Shown piece after piece: positions 41,849 through 55,488 of a DNA stretch of 64,000 bases. This stretch comes from Streptomyces gelaticus. Its GTDB lineage: Bacteria > Actinomycetota > Actinomycetes > Streptomycetales > Streptomycetaceae. Within the stretch, counting starts at the first letter, position 1. Every line of letters begins with the position of its first letter. Below the pieces are notes generated by a model, which was given only the letters and a program-made list of their open reading frames with translations, was not told the origin of the DNA and searched no databases. The stretch is taken from positions 62,001-126,000 of the forward strand of contig NZ_BMTF01000003.1 of NCBI RefSeq assembly GCF_014649535.1, given 5' to 3'. The position numbers and the translations under genes are program-made.

Positions 41849-42553
41849 ATGGAAGCCGTGATCCTGATCCTGGGGTTGCTCTTTTTCGCCTTCGTGGCCC
41901 TGGGCGTGTACGTGAGCGTCAAGGCCATCGGCGCGGCGAAGCGCGGTGTGGACCGTACGATCACGCAGGCTCGCCGCACCGTCGAGGAAACCGCGCTGCG
42001 GGCGAAGAGCTATGGTCAGGCGGGCGTGGGCGGAGAGCTGGCGCAGCTGCGGCTGGCGCTGCGCACATCCATGCGGGCCACGCAGGACGCGTTGCAGGCG
42101 GGAGTCGTCGAGGACGCCTCGCTCTCGGAGTCGCTGGGCCTCTTCCAGCGGCTGAGCGTTCACGGGCGGGAGCTGGACGAAGAGCTGAAGAAACTGGAGC
42201 ACGAGCCCGACCGGGCGACCGTGGCCTCGCTGCTGCCGAGCCTGAAGCAGCGTACGGAGCGGATCACGCACTCCGCTGATTCGCTGCGGTGGGCCGCGCG
42301 GGACAGGGCGCGGCGGTTCACGGACGACGAACTGGACGCGCTGAACGCGCAGATCGATGTGGAGGCGGGAGCGCTTCGGCATTGGACGGCGGAGACGGAC
42401 GAGCCGCAGGGACAAGGGCAGGCGCCGGAGCAGGGGCGGAGGCAGGGGAGCGGGCCGGACGACGGGGCGGCCCAGGCGATCACGGCCCCGGATCCGCGGC
42501 TGCAGACCGGATACCCGTGGCAGAAGGCGCCCCGGCCCGAAGCGACGAACTGA
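41849..42553 (+). CDS. Membrane-anchored coiled-coil protein, function unknown
   Basis: 234 residues. One N-terminal transmembrane helix (about 3-25, VILILGLLFFAFVALGVYVSV), then long amphipathic helices (about 30-170) with heptad-like patterns (GELAQLRLALRTSMRATQDAL, GRELDEELKKLE), and a disordered Gln/Gly/Glu-rich tail. GAGGGGCACTC precedes ATG 41849. Resembles uncharacterised Streptomyces proteins found downstream of leuS; no enzyme motif. Confidence 0.82.
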   Translation: MEAVILILGLLFFAFVALGVYVSVKAIGAAKRGVDRTITQARRTVEETALRAKSYGQAGVGGELAQLRLALRTSMRATQDALQAGVVEDASLSESLGLFQRLSVHGRELDEELKKLEHEPDRATVASLLPSLKQRTERITHSADSLRWAARDRARRFTDDELDALNAQIDVEAGALRHWTAETDEPQGQGQAPEQGRRQGSGPDDGAAQAITAPDPRLQTGYPWQKAPRPEATN

Positions 42554-42648
42554 GACGGTCGGCGACCGACGGCGACAGGATGCGGTCCGAAGAGGTCAGG
42601 AGAGATCATTCGGCCGGGGTCGGACTGCCGGGACACGGACTTGCCAGG

Positions 42649-42654
42649 TAACCT
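42649..42654 (+). promoter_or_regulatory. -10 element of a probable leaderless promoter (degV)
   Basis: TAACCT ends 7 bases before ATG 42662, with CTGCCG (42625-42630) 18 bases upstream as a weak -35. No RBS is present. Confidence 0.55.
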
Positions 42655-42661
42655 CCCGCTC

Positions 42662-43507
42662 ATGTCCCGCCATGTCGCGATCGTCACCGATTCCACGGCC
42701 TACCTGCCGCCCGAGACGATGGAGCGGCACGGCATCAGCGCGGTGCCGCTGACCGTCGTCCTCGGCGATCAGGCTCTGGAGGACGGCACCGAGATCTCGG
42801 CCCGCTCCCTCGCGGTGGCGCTCCAGAAGCGCCGTCCCGTGACCACCTCCCGGCCGAGCCCGGAGGTGTTCGCCGCCGCGTACCGTGCGGCGGCCGAAGC
42901 CGGAGCCGCCGGCATCGTCTCGCTGCACATCTCGGCCGAGATGTCGGGTACGTATGACGCTGCCCTGCTCGCGGCGAAGGAGGCACCGGTTCCGGTCCGG
43001 GTGGTGGACACCGGGATGGTCGCCATGGCCCTCGGCTTCTGCGCCCTGGCATCGGCGGAGACGGTGGAGGCGGGCGGAAACCTGGACGAGGCGGTCGCCG
43101 CCGCGGAGAAGCGGGCCGCGGGAACCTCCGCGTACTTCTACGTCGACACGCTGGACTATCTGCGCCGGGGCGGCCGTATCGGTGCCGCGCAGGCGCTGCT
43201 GGGGTCGGCACTCGCCGTGAAGCCGCTTCTTCAGCTCGACGGCGGCCGTATCGAACTGCTGGAGAAGGTACGGACGGCCTCGAAGGCGATCGCACGCCTG
43301 GAGGAGATCGTCGTGGAACGGGCGGGCAGCGGCCGCGTGGACATCGCCGTGCATCACCTGGCGGCGCCCGAGCGGGCGGAGCGGCTCGCGGAGCGGCTGT
43401 GTGAACGGGTGCCTGGCCTGGTCGATCTGCATGTGAGCGAGGTGGGCGCGGTGATCGGTGCACATACCGGGCCGGGTCTGCTCGGGGCAGTGGTCTCGCC
43501 GCGCTGA
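42662..43507 (+). CDS. DegV family fatty-acid-binding protein
   Basis: 281 residues. DegV/FakB fold: HVAIVTDSTAYLPPE at the N-terminus, TTSRPSPEVFAAAY, VSLHISAEMSGTYDAA, VVDTGMVAMALG, and YLRRGGRIGAAQALLGSALAVKPLLQLDGG. FakB proteins bind fatty acids for the kinase FakA in Firmicutes. Streptomyces members are assigned by fold only. Cytosolic, complete. Start supported by the leaderless -10. Confidence 0.93.
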   Translation: MSRHVAIVTDSTAYLPPETMERHGISAVPLTVVLGDQALEDGTEISARSLAVALQKRRPVTTSRPSPEVFAAAYRAAAEAGAAGIVSLHISAEMSGTYDAALLAAKEAPVPVRVVDTGMVAMALGFCALASAETVEAGGNLDEAVAAAEKRAAGTSAYFYVDTLDYLRRGGRIGAAQALLGSALAVKPLLQLDGGRIELLEKVRTASKAIARLEEIVVERAGSGRVDIAVHHLAAPERAERLAERLCERVPGLVDLHVSEVGAVIGAHTGPGLLGAVVSPR

Positions 43508-43562
43508 TCCGGGCCGGGCGGCCCTGCCGGTTTTTTGTGCGTCACTCGTAGGGGTGCCCGAG

Positions 43563-43589
43563 ATATCCACAACTGGTTGGTTGTCCACC
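43563..43589. promoter_or_regulatory. Two DnaA-box-like sequences upstream of comEA
   Basis: ATATCCACA (43563-43571) and TTGTCCACC (43581-43589) each differ by about one base from DnaA boxes (TTATCCACA, or TTGTCCACA preferred in Streptomyces). They lie 53-79 bases before the comEA start. Confidence 0.35.
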
Positions 43590-43641
43590 GGAATTGAGGC
43601 TGCTCGGCGGGTTCGGGCCGATGTGTCTAACGTCGTGAGAC

Positions 43642-44784
43642 ATGACTCCCCGATCACATCGTGCAACCAGCGCAAGCGGCAGCGGCCCCGGCCGCGTCCC
43701 GGCCTCGGACGTCCGTGTCCGCAGCGGTCCCGGCCCCGGAAGCGGACCAGGCCGCGGCGGCGGTGGGCCGGGCCTGGGGCCGGGCCTCGGGCCCGGTCGG
43801 CGGCGGTCGTCGCGCGGGCGGGCGAACGCCGTGGCCGCGGCTTCGCGCCGACGGGCGGACGCCCTCATGACGGGCGCGTACGGTGGACGGGTCGCGCGGC
43901 CCGTGCTGGGGGTGGCCCCGGCTCCGGCTTCCGCCCGGTCTCCGGGCTCGGCATTGCCCCCGACGCCGACGCCGACGCCGGCCTCGGCCTCGGCTTCAGT
44001 CCCGAGTCCGAGCCTGACCTCGGCTTCAGTCCCGAGTCCGAGTACGACTGCCGGTGCGGTGGGGCGGCGGTGGGAGCGGCTGGTTCCCGCGCTGCGGGAA
44101 CGGATTCCGGTCTGGCTTCAGCTCAGATGCGGTCTGGAGCCAAAGTCCCTTGCCGCACTGGCAGTTGTCCTGGTCGCGGCCGGAGTCTTTGCCGCGATGC
44201 ACTTCTGGTCCGCGCGCCCGCACTCCGTGCGCGCGCCCGATCCGGTCGACGAAGCCGCGCATGCCCGGACACCGCACCCCGTGCCGGGCGCCGCCGAAGC
44301 GCCGGAACCGTCACCGGGACCACCACCCGTGACAGGGCCGGGCGGACACATCGTCGTCGACGTGAGCGGAAAGGTACGACGGCCCGGCATCCGGCAACTA
44401 CCGTCCGGAGCAAGGGTCGCCGATGCGTTACGCGCGGCGGGCGGAGTCCGGAACGGAGCCGACCTCACCGGACTCAACCGGGCGCGGGTGCTCACGGACG
44501 GAGAGCAGATCGTGGTGGGCGCCCCATCCGGCCCCTCAGCCGCCGGCGGGCCGCTCGGAGCCGTGGCGGGCGGTGGCACGGGCTCTCCGGCAGGCCCGGT
44601 CAGCCTCAACACCGCGACCGCCGAGCAACTGGACACGCTGCCTGGGGTCGGCCCGGTCCTCGCCCAGCACATCGTCGACTACCGCACCCAGCACGGCGGC
44701 TTCCGGTCCGTCGACGAACTGCGTGAGGTCAACGGGATCGGCGACCGCCGGTTCGCCGACCTCCAGCCACTGGTGGGGCCATGA
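43642..44784 (+). CDS. comEA: ComEA family helix-hairpin-helix DNA-binding protein
   Basis: 380 residues. A low-complexity N-terminus (1-130) with Gly-Pro repeats and Ser/Ala/Pro repeats, one transmembrane helix near 169-190 (SLAALAVVLVAAGVFAAMHFW), an extracytoplasmic SLBB domain (about 235-290, HIVVDVSGKVRRPGI, LPSGARVADALRAAGG), and a C-terminal HhH pair (LNTATAEQLDTLPGVGPVLA, VNGIGDRRFADLQPLV) that binds DNA. A TTA codon at 44428-44430 makes translation bldA-dependent. Overlaps comEC by ATGA. TAACGT ends 8 bases before ATG 43642, compatible with a leaderless start. Natural competence is not established in Streptomyces. Confidence 0.92.
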   Translation: MTPRSHRATSASGSGPGRVPASDVRVRSGPGPGSGPGRGGGGPGLGPGLGPGRRRSSRGRANAVAAASRRRADALMTGAYGGRVARPVLGVAPAPASARSPGSALPPTPTPTPASASASVPSPSLTSASVPSPSTTAGAVGRRWERLVPALRERIPVWLQLRCGLEPKSLAALAVVLVAAGVFAAMHFWSARPHSVRAPDPVDEAAHARTPHPVPGAAEAPEPSPGPPPVTGPGGHIVVDVSGKVRRPGIRQLPSGARVADALRAAGGVRNGADLTGLNRARVLTDGEQIVVGAPSGPSAAGGPLGAVAGGGTGSPAGPVSLNTATAEQLDTLPGVGPVLAQHIVDYRTQHGGFRSVDELREVNGIGDRRFADLQPLVGP

Positions 44785-47456
44785 GCGGCCTGGACGTCCA
44801 CGCGGCGTCGGGCTGTCGGCTCGGCGCCGCCGATCCGCGGCAGGAGGGCCCGCTCGATCTGCGCCTGGTCCCGCCGGCCATGGCGGCCTGGGCCGGAGCG
44901 GCACTGGCGCTGAGCGCCCCCGGGCGGTGGACCACCACGGGCGTGATGCTCTGCGTGGGTGCGGCGATGGTGCTGCTGGCGATGTCGGGAGCCTCGGCCA
45001 CCCGTGCACTGCGCGGGGTGTCAGCCGGCACCGGGGGAGGGGCGGCTGAGGGCGAAGGAGAAGGCGAGGACGAGGAAAGGGAAAGGAGCGAGGAAAGGGA
45101 GAGGGGCGAGGAAAGGGAAAGGGGCGAGGACAGGGAAAGGGGCGAGGGCGCGGTACGTGGTAGAGGATGGCCGCGGGCCACGGCGACCGCCACCGCCGCA
45201 GCCTTGCTCTGCGCGGCGGCCGGAGCCGCATCGGCCGGGCTGCACGGCGCGGACGTACGGCAGGGGCCGGTTCACGGGCTGGCCCAGCGGTTCGCGAGGG
45301 TCGAGGCAGAGGTGACGGTGACGTCGGACGCCCGGCAGACCCGGCCCCGGGTACGCGGCGACCGCAGCACGCCCGCATCCCTCCTCGTGGACGCCGAGAT
45401 CACACGGCTGACCGGCCCCGACGGCGCGGTCACCAGGCTGAGTACGCCCGTGCTGCTGATCGTCTCGCCCGGCGGATCGGCGGGGCAGTGGCGGCAGTTG
45501 CTTCCTTCCACACAACTGCGCGTCGGCGGCCGACTGGCGCCACCGCTGCACGGCGGGGAGCGCAGCGCCGCCGTACTGCGCCCCGAGGGCAAGGGGCCGC
45601 CTCGCATCATCGGTCCCCCCTCCTTCCTCCAGCGCACGGCGGGCGCGCTGCGCGGCGGTCTGCGGCAGGCGACCGAGCGACTCGAACCCGATGCACGGGC
45701 CCTTCTGCCGGGCCTGGTGGTCGGCGACACCTCGCGGGTCACCCCCGAACTGCACGAGGCGTTCAAGGCTGCCGATCTCACCCACCTGATGGCGGTCTCC
45801 GGTGCCAACCTGGCGATCCTGCTCGTCCTCCTCATCGGACCACCGGGCACGGCGCTGCGCGTCGAACGCCGCGGAGTGGCACCCCGGTTGGGGATTCCGC
45901 TGCGGCTGACGGCGCTGCTCGGCGGCGGACTCACCCTTGCCTTCGTCATCGTCTGCCGGCCCGAGCCGAGCGTTCTGCGGGCAGCCGTCTGCGGGCTGAT
46001 CACCCTGCTGGCCATCGGCACGGGGCGGCGCAGATCGCTGATTCCCGCGCTGGCAGCCGCCGTTCTGCTGCTGGTCCTCCACGACCCGTGGATGGCGCGC
46101 AGTTACGGTTTCGTCCTCTCCGTGCTGGCCACCGGTGCCCTGCTGACCATCGCCCCGAAGTGGAGCGAGGCGTTGCGGCGGCGCGGAGTTCCGCCCCGGC
46201 TCGCCGAGGCGCTGGCCGCTGCGGCTGCCGCGCAGGCAGTATGCGCGCCGGTCGTCGTGCTGCTCGCCTCCCGGGTCAGTCTGGTGGCGGTCCCGTGCAA
46301 CCTGCTGGCCGAGTTCGCGGTGGCACCGGCCACGGTCCTCGGGTTCGCCGCGCTCGCCCTGGCACCGGTGGCCATGCCGGTGGCGGAGCTGCTCGCCCGG
46401 ATCGCGGGATGGCCGACCGGGTGGATCGCCACGGTGGCCCGTACCGGGGCGGCCCTGCCCGGAGCGGAGATCGACTGGCCCGACGGTGGGAGGGGGGCGG
46501 TGCTGCTCGCCGCGCTGACCGCTCTGGTGGTGCTCTTCGCCCGTCGGATCGTGCGCCACCCCTGGATCTGCTCCGCCGCCGCGCTGCTGTTGGTCCTCGC
46601 GGTGCTGCGCCCGGTGCCGCTCACCCGGGTCCTGACCGGATGGCCGCCGCAGGGCTGGGCGTTCGCGATGTGCGACGTGGGTCAGGGAGATGCCCTGGTG
46701 CTGGCCGCGGGGGAGGGAGCCGGGGTGGTCGTCGACGCCGGGCCCGACCCGTCTCTCGTAGACCGGTGCCTTCATGAGCTCGGTATCACGGAGGTTCCGT
46801 TTCTGGTCCTCACACACTTCCACGCCGACCATGTGCGGGGCCTGCCCGGTGTGTTGCGGGGCAGGGCCGTGGGTGCGATCGAGACGACGAGCCTGGACGA
46901 ACCTCCGGATCAGGTCGCGTTCGTACGGCGGACGGCGGCCGGCGCGCATGTGCCCCTGGTGCGGGCCGCCCCGGGGGAACGCCGCCGGATCGGGGCGCTC
47001 GACTGGCGGGTTCTCTGGCCGGCGAATGCCATGGGGGCCGACGGCAGAGCGGCGGACCCGGGCGCCGGGCCCGTACCGCTGGAGCCGAACGATGCCAGCG
47101 TCACCCTGTACGTCCGGGCCGGCGGGCTGACCCTGCTGCTTCTGGGAGACCTCGAACCAACGGCTCAGCAGGGGCTGTTACGCAGATATCCCGCGCTGCC
47201 GCGGGTGGACGTGCTGAAGGTCGCCCACCACGGCTCCGCCCACCAGGACCCCGCCCTGCTGCGCAGCGCGCACCCTCGGTTCGCCCTGGTGAGCGTGGGC
47301 AGGGACAACCCGTACGGTCACCCGGCCTCACGTACTGTCGATGCGCTCGAAGCGGGCGGCGCGGTGGTGCTGCGTACGGACACCGACGGCGCGATCGCCG
47401 TGACGAGTGGCGAGGCGGGTGCCGGGCCGAGGCTGCGGGCGGTGGGCCGGTCGTGA
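44781..47456 (+). CDS. comEC: ComEC/Rec2 family DNA-uptake channel protein
   Basis: 891 residues, complete. Two N-terminal helices, an OB-like periplasmic domain (about 160-290), a multi-pass competence domain (about 300-610, LTHLMAVSGANLAILLVLL), and a C-terminal metallo-beta-lactamase-like domain (about 620-870) with HFHADH and VAHHGSAHQ, the likely nuclease degrading one strand. The region about 95-125 is a tandem Glu/Arg repeat (EERERG) that interrupts the usual order between helix 2 and the OB domain. TTA codon at 47178-47180. Translationally coupled to comEA. Confidence 0.95.
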   Translation: MSGLDVHAASGCRLGAADPRQEGPLDLRLVPPAMAAWAGAALALSAPGRWTTTGVMLCVGAAMVLLAMSGASATRALRGVSAGTGGGAAEGEGEGEDEERERSEERERGEERERGEDRERGEGAVRGRGWPRATATATAAALLCAAAGAASAGLHGADVRQGPVHGLAQRFARVEAEVTVTSDARQTRPRVRGDRSTPASLLVDAEITRLTGPDGAVTRLSTPVLLIVSPGGSAGQWRQLLPSTQLRVGGRLAPPLHGGERSAAVLRPEGKGPPRIIGPPSFLQRTAGALRGGLRQATERLEPDARALLPGLVVGDTSRVTPELHEAFKAADLTHLMAVSGANLAILLVLLIGPPGTALRVERRGVAPRLGIPLRLTALLGGGLTLAFVIVCRPEPSVLRAAVCGLITLLAIGTGRRRSLIPALAAAVLLLVLHDPWMARSYGFVLSVLATGALLTIAPKWSEALRRRGVPPRLAEALAAAAAAQAVCAPVVVLLASRVSLVAVPCNLLAEFAVAPATVLGFAALALAPVAMPVAELLARIAGWPTGWIATVARTGAALPGAEIDWPDGGRGAVLLAALTALVVLFARRIVRHPWICSAAALLLVLAVLRPVPLTRVLTGWPPQGWAFAMCDVGQGDALVLAAGEGAGVVVDAGPDPSLVDRCLHELGITEVPFLVLTHFHADHVRGLPGVLRGRAVGAIETTSLDEPPDQVAFVRRTAAGAHVPLVRAAPGERRRIGALDWRVLWPANAMGADGRAADPGAGPVPLEPNDASVTLYVRAGGLTLLLLGDLEPTAQQGLLRRYPALPRVDVLKVAHHGSAHQDPALLRSAHPRFALVSVGRDNPYGHPASRTVDALEAGGAVVLRTDTDGAIAVTSGEAGAGPRLRAVGRS
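45070..45147 (+). repeat. 18-bp purine-rich tandem repeat in comEC
   Basis: Four units of GCGAGGAAAGGGAAAGGG (variants of 18 bases at 45070, 45088, 45106 and 45124) plus a partial fifth. They encode the GEERER-type hexapeptide. Being a multiple of three, copy-number changes keep the frame. Confidence 0.9.
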
Positions 47457-47643
47457 TCGCACTGCCCGAGAAAGATCAATTCGGACCTTCGGTAACACCT
47501 CCGCCCAAGCCCCTGCGAGTTGCTCTGTTTGCCTCGAACGCCACAATGGTGATCGAATGCATGCTCGTCGGTGGGCCGCTGCTCCGACAGAGACGTCCAG
47601 CCGCCGGGCCCCAAGGTGAATCGTCCCGGGGGGAAGGTGGAAG

Positions 47644-48528
47644 ATGTTCGGTCGTTGGCTGAACGGCAGGCGAGCGGCGGGGGTCACGCAAGGCAATGCC
47701 CTTGCCGGGCTCGAAATGCCGCGCACTGCTGGATTGCTCAGTTGCCGGGTGCTCGACCCCGTCGACGAGGTCGTGCCGTTGGCCGAGTTCGCGGTCATGG
47801 ACGGGGCGGGGCGCAAGGTGTTCGGCGGGGAGACGGATCCGTTCGGCAATGTGCTCGCCACCGTCCCGGCCGGTGAGTACCGGCTGGCCGTCACGGCCGA
47901 GGGCTTCACCCCGTTCCACGGCTCGGCCACGGTGGTCGAGGGCGGTCATGCGAGCCTCGGCGATGTGACCCTTCAGCTGTCCGCGCCCCCGCAGCTGCCC
48001 GCTCCGGGTGAGTGGGAGGTCGAGCCGATGCACTCCCAGATCGGCTTCACGGCCCGGCACATCGGACTCGCGCGCATTCACGGCCGGTTCAACACCTTCG
48101 CGGGTGCGGTGCGGATCGCCGACCGCATGGAGGACTCGGCCATGCACGTGATCATCGACGCCGCGTCCATCGACACCAACGTCCAGATGCGGGACGACCA
48201 CCTGCGCTCCAGTGACTTCCTCGACGTCGGGGCCTATCCGACGATGGAGTTCTACAGCGACCGCTTCGTCCACCGGGGCGGCACCCGCTGGGGCGTCACC
48301 GGTGCGCTCACCCTGCACGGTGTCAGCCGCACGGTCACGCTGGACACCCAGTACCTCGGCCTCGGCAACGGCCTGGAGGGCGAGACCCGGGCCGCCTGCC
48401 GGGCCACCACCGAACTGCACCGCGAGGACTTCACCCTGACCTGGCAGACCATGCTGGCCCGCGGCATCGCGGCCGTCGGCTCCAGCATCTCCATCGACAT
48501 GGACATCCAGATCGTCCCCAAGAGCTGA
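47644..48528 (+). CDS. YceI family protein with N-terminal carboxypeptidase-regulatory-like domain
   Basis: 294 residues. Residues about 25-110 form a small beta-sandwich (AFVMDGAGRKVFGG-like, DPFGNVLATVPAGEYRLAVTAEGF). Residues about 115-290 form the YceI lipocalin-like barrel (WEVEPMHSQIGFTARHIGLA, RIHGRFNTFAG, DHLRSSDFLDVGAYPTMEF, LHGVSRTVTLD, IDMDIQIVPKS). YceI proteins bind isoprenoid-type lipids. No signal peptide here, so the protein is probably cytosolic, as is common in actinomycetes. GGAAGG precedes ATG 47644. Confidence 0.92.
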   Translation: MFGRWLNGRRAAGVTQGNALAGLEMPRTAGLLSCRVLDPVDEVVPLAEFAVMDGAGRKVFGGETDPFGNVLATVPAGEYRLAVTAEGFTPFHGSATVVEGGHASLGDVTLQLSAPPQLPAPGEWEVEPMHSQIGFTARHIGLARIHGRFNTFAGAVRIADRMEDSAMHVIIDAASIDTNVQMRDDHLRSSDFLDVGAYPTMEFYSDRFVHRGGTRWGVTGALTLHGVSRTVTLDTQYLGLGNGLEGETRAACRATTELHREDFTLTWQTMLARGIAAVGSSISIDMDIQIVPKS

Positions 48529-48577
48529 ACCCGCCCTCCGTACCACGGGGCAGGCGGCGCCCCTTGCCGGACGCGCC

Positions 48578-50704
<2,127 letters not shown>

Positions 50705-50971
50705 TCAGCCCTGGAGGGAGGCAACCTTGGAGGCCAGCGCCGACTTCTTGTTGGCGGCGGCGTTCTTGTGGATGACACCCTTCGAGACGGCCTTGTCGAG
50801 CGCGCGGGAGGCGTCGCGAGCGGCCGAGGTGGCCTTCTCGACGTCACCGGCGGCGGCAGCCTCACGGGCCTTGCGGATAGCGGTCTTGAGCGAGGACTTG
50901 ACGGCCTTGTTGCGCAGGCGCGCCTTCTCGTTCGTCTTGTTCCGCTTGATCTGGGACTTGATGTTCGCCAC
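50705..50971 (-). CDS. rpsT: 30S ribosomal protein S20
   Basis: 88 residues, full length. [20 protein letters not shown] through KVASLQG, with the Lys/Arg/Ala-rich helices that bind 16S rRNA. GTG start at 50971, with AAGG just upstream on the minus strand. Divergent from lepA. A TTGACA (minus strand, 51049 to 51044) lies about 75 bases upstream as a possible -35, though no good -10 follows. Confidence 0.98.
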   Translation of the reverse strand: MANIKSQIKRNKTNEKARLRNKAVKSSLKTAIRKAREAAAAGDVEKATSAARDASRALDKAVSKGVIHKNAAANKKSALASKVASLQG

Positions 50972-51187
50972 GAAAAGAGCCTTTTCAGGTTCGTTGGATC
51001 TTCGATGTGCGCCCCACGGCCCAAGAGGGTCGCGAGGCACAGCTGTCAACGGTACCAGTCCGGCTCCGACCGGCCCAAACCGGTCTCCGCCCCGCAACCA
51101 TGGGACGATGGAGGCTACGTATCGATCCGACCGAACCGACATCGACCCGAGACACGGCGTTCGGCGTCTCAAGAATCAGGACCCTGC

Positions 51188-53062
51188 GTGCCCGCGACTC
51201 CTACCAACGTGCCCGAGCCGAGCCGTACCGACCCGGCGCTGATCCGCAACTTCTGCATCATCGCGCACATCGACCACGGCAAGTCGACCCTTGCCGACCG
51301 GATGCTCCAGCTGACCGGCGTGGTCGACCAGCGGCAGATGCGTGCTCAGTACCTCGACCGGATGGACATCGAGCGCGAGCGCGGCATCACCATCAAGTCC
51401 CAGGCGGTGCGTCTGCCCTGGGCCCCCACCACGGGCGAGGACCAGGGCCGCACCCATGTCCTCAACATGATCGACACCCCGGGCCACGTGGACTTCACCT
51501 ACGAGGTCTCCCGTTCGCTCGCCGCCTGCGAGGGCACGATCCTGCTGGTCGATGCCGCGCAGGGCATCGAGGCCCAGACCCTGGCCAACCTCTACCTGGC
51601 GATGGAGAACGACCTCACCATCGTCCCGGTGCTCAACAAGATCGACCTGCCGGCCGCGCAGCCCGAGAAGTTCTCGGAGGAGCTGGCGAACCTCATCGGC
51701 TGCCAGCCCGAGGACGTGCTCAAGGTCTCCGCGAAGACCGGTGTCGGCGTGGACGCGCTGCTCGACCGGGTGGTCAGGGACGTTCCGGCTCCGGTCGGCG
51801 TGGCGGACGCCCCGGCCCGAGCGATGATCTTCGACTCGGTCTACGACTCGTACCGGGGCGTCGTCACGTACGTCCGTGTCGTCGACGGCCAGCTCAACAA
51901 GCGCGAGCGCATCAGGATGATGTCCACCGGCGCCACCCACGAGCTGCTGGAGATCGGGGTCTCCTCCCCGGAGATGACCCCGGCCGACGGCCTCGGTGTG
52001 GGCGAAGTGGGCTACATCATCACCGGTGTGAAGGACGTCCGGCAGTCCAAGGTCGGTGACACCATCACCTCCCTGAACAAGGGCGCGAGCGAGGCGCTGG
52101 GCGGCTACAAGGACCCCAAGCCGATGGTGTTCTCGGGGCTGTACCCGCTCGACGGATCGGACTACCCGGACCTGCGCGAGGCGCTCGACAAGCTCCAGCT
52201 CAACGACGCCGCCCTGGTGTACGAGCCGGAGACCTCCGCCGCCCTCGGCTTCGGCTTCCGCGTCGGCTTCCTCGGCCTGCTCCACCTCGACGTGATCCGG
52301 GAGCGCCTGGAGCGAGAGTTCGGCCTCGATCTGATCGCCACCGCTCCCAACGTGGTCTACCGCGTCGACATGGAGGACGGCACCGAGCACACCGTCACCA
52401 ACCCGAGCGAATTCCCCGAGGGCAAGATCGACAAGGTGCACGAGCCCGTCGTGCGCGCCACGATCCTGGCCCCCAGCGAGTTCATCGGCGCGATCATGGA
52501 GCTCTGCCAGAACCGTCGCGGCACCCTGCTCGGCATGGACTACCTCTCCGAGGACCGGGTCGAGATCCGCTACACCCTGCCGCTCGCCGAGATCGTCTTC
52601 GACTTCTTCGACCAGCTGAAGTCCAAGACGCGGGGTTACGCCTCGCTCGACTACGAGCCCACCGGCGAGCAGACCGCCCAGCTCGTCAAGGTCGACATCC
52701 TGCTCCACGGCGACAAGGTCGACGCCTTCTCCGCGGTCACCCACAAGGACAAGGCGTACGCGTACGGCGTCCGGCTCGTCGCCAAGCTGCGCGAGCTGAT
52801 CCCGCGGCAGAACTTCGAGGTGCCGATCCAGGCCGCCATCGGCTCCCGGGTCATCGCCCGTGAGACCGTCCGCGCCATCCGCAAGGACGTCCTCGCCAAG
52901 TGCTACGGCGGTGACATCTCCCGTAAGCGGAAGCTGCTGGAGAAGCAGAAGGAAGGCAAGAAGCGGATGAAGATGGTCGGCAACGTGGAGGTGCCGCAGG
53001 AGGCCTTCATCGCCGTGCTGTCCACGGACGAGTCGGGCGGCGAGGGCAAGGGCAAGAAGTAG
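51188..53062 (+). CDS. lepA: Elongation factor 4 (LepA)
   Basis: 624 residues. Ribosome-associated GTPase that influences 30S assembly and back-translocation. G1 [10 protein letters not shown]2 RGITIKS, G3 DTPGHVDF, G4 NKIDLP, domain II and III beta-barrels, and the LepA-specific C-terminal domain ending in [19 protein letters not shown] 51188 has AGGA upstream. The divergent rpsT arrangement and intergenic region 50972-51187 are conserved in actinobacteria. Confidence 0.97.
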   Translation: MPATPTNVPEPSRTDPALIRNFCIIAHIDHGKSTLADRMLQLTGVVDQRQMRAQYLDRMDIERERGITIKSQAVRLPWAPTTGEDQGRTHVLNMIDTPGHVDFTYEVSRSLAACEGTILLVDAAQGIEAQTLANLYLAMENDLTIVPVLNKIDLPAAQPEKFSEELANLIGCQPEDVLKVSAKTGVGVDALLDRVVRDVPAPVGVADAPARAMIFDSVYDSYRGVVTYVRVVDGQLNKRERIRMMSTGATHELLEIGVSSPEMTPADGLGVGEVGYIITGVKDVRQSKVGDTITSLNKGASEALGGYKDPKPMVFSGLYPLDGSDYPDLREALDKLQLNDAALVYEPETSAALGFGFRVGFLGLLHLDVIRERLEREFGLDLIATAPNVVYRVDMEDGTEHTVTNPSEFPEGKIDKVHEPVVRATILAPSEFIGAIMELCQNRRGTLLGMDYLSEDRVEIRYTLPLAEIVFDFFDQLKSKTRGYASLDYEPTGEQTAQLVKVDILLHGDKVDAFSAVTHKDKAYAYGVRLVAKLRELIPRQNFEVPIQAAIGSRVIARETVRAIRKDVLAKCYGGDISRKRKLLEKQKEGKKRMKMVGNVEVPQEAFIAVLSTDESGGEGKGKK

Positions 53063-53143
53063 CCCGCCCGAGTCCGCCCCGGGCCCGGACCGCGGGCCGC
53101 GGCCGGTGTCCGGATCCGCCCGCCCCTGCCCCGTGGTAGTCCG

Positions 53144-53188
53144 AACGGGCTCCTGTGTCGCAGCACTTCGCGACACGGGGGCCCGTTT
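53144..53188 (+). terminator. Terminator after lepA
   Basis: About 18-bp stem (AACGGGCTCCTGTGTCGC with its partner ending at 53187, two G-T pairs) with a T-run GTTTGTT. Confidence 0.85.
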
Positions 53189-53398
53189 GTTATGAAGCGG
53201 CGGCCGCTTGCCCCTTACGCGGTGGACGCGGGCGCTCTACCCTGATCACGGCTTCGTAGTTACTCGCCAGTTAAACAAGCCGCGCGCGGAACAAGCCCCG
53301 CAGGACTGGCGCCACAGGATCAAGTACGCAGACACCCGCAGGATCAAGCAGCAACCAGCAGCCGGTCGTGAAGCACTGCCGCAGGCCCGGAGGACGTC

Positions 53399-55288
<1,890 letters not shown>

Positions 55289-55290
55289 CG

Positions 55291-55318
55291 CCTGTCCGGG
55301 CCCGATCCGCCGGACAGG
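55291..55318 (+). terminator. Terminator after the acyl-CoA ligase
   Basis: Perfect 9-bp stem, CCTGTCCGG (55291-55299) with CCGGACAGG (55310-55318), 10-base loop. Confidence 0.75.
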
Positions 55319-55488
55319 GGTCGTCCCCACGGTGTTTCTCCCCACTCATTTTCTCCGCTCACTTCGGCAACTCATTGCTTATGGGCATGGTCCATCTGTC
55401 ACTCTGTCGGTGTCGTCAGCGCCGCCCAACGAGAACAGACAGACAGCAACGAGAACAGACAGAGCGAGAACAGGTCAGGAGCTGCACC

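Noticed and set aside
45061..45150. Purine repeat as a CRISPR-like array
   Set aside because: Units are contiguous 18-mers with no spacers, in frame within comEC, and no cas genes are near.
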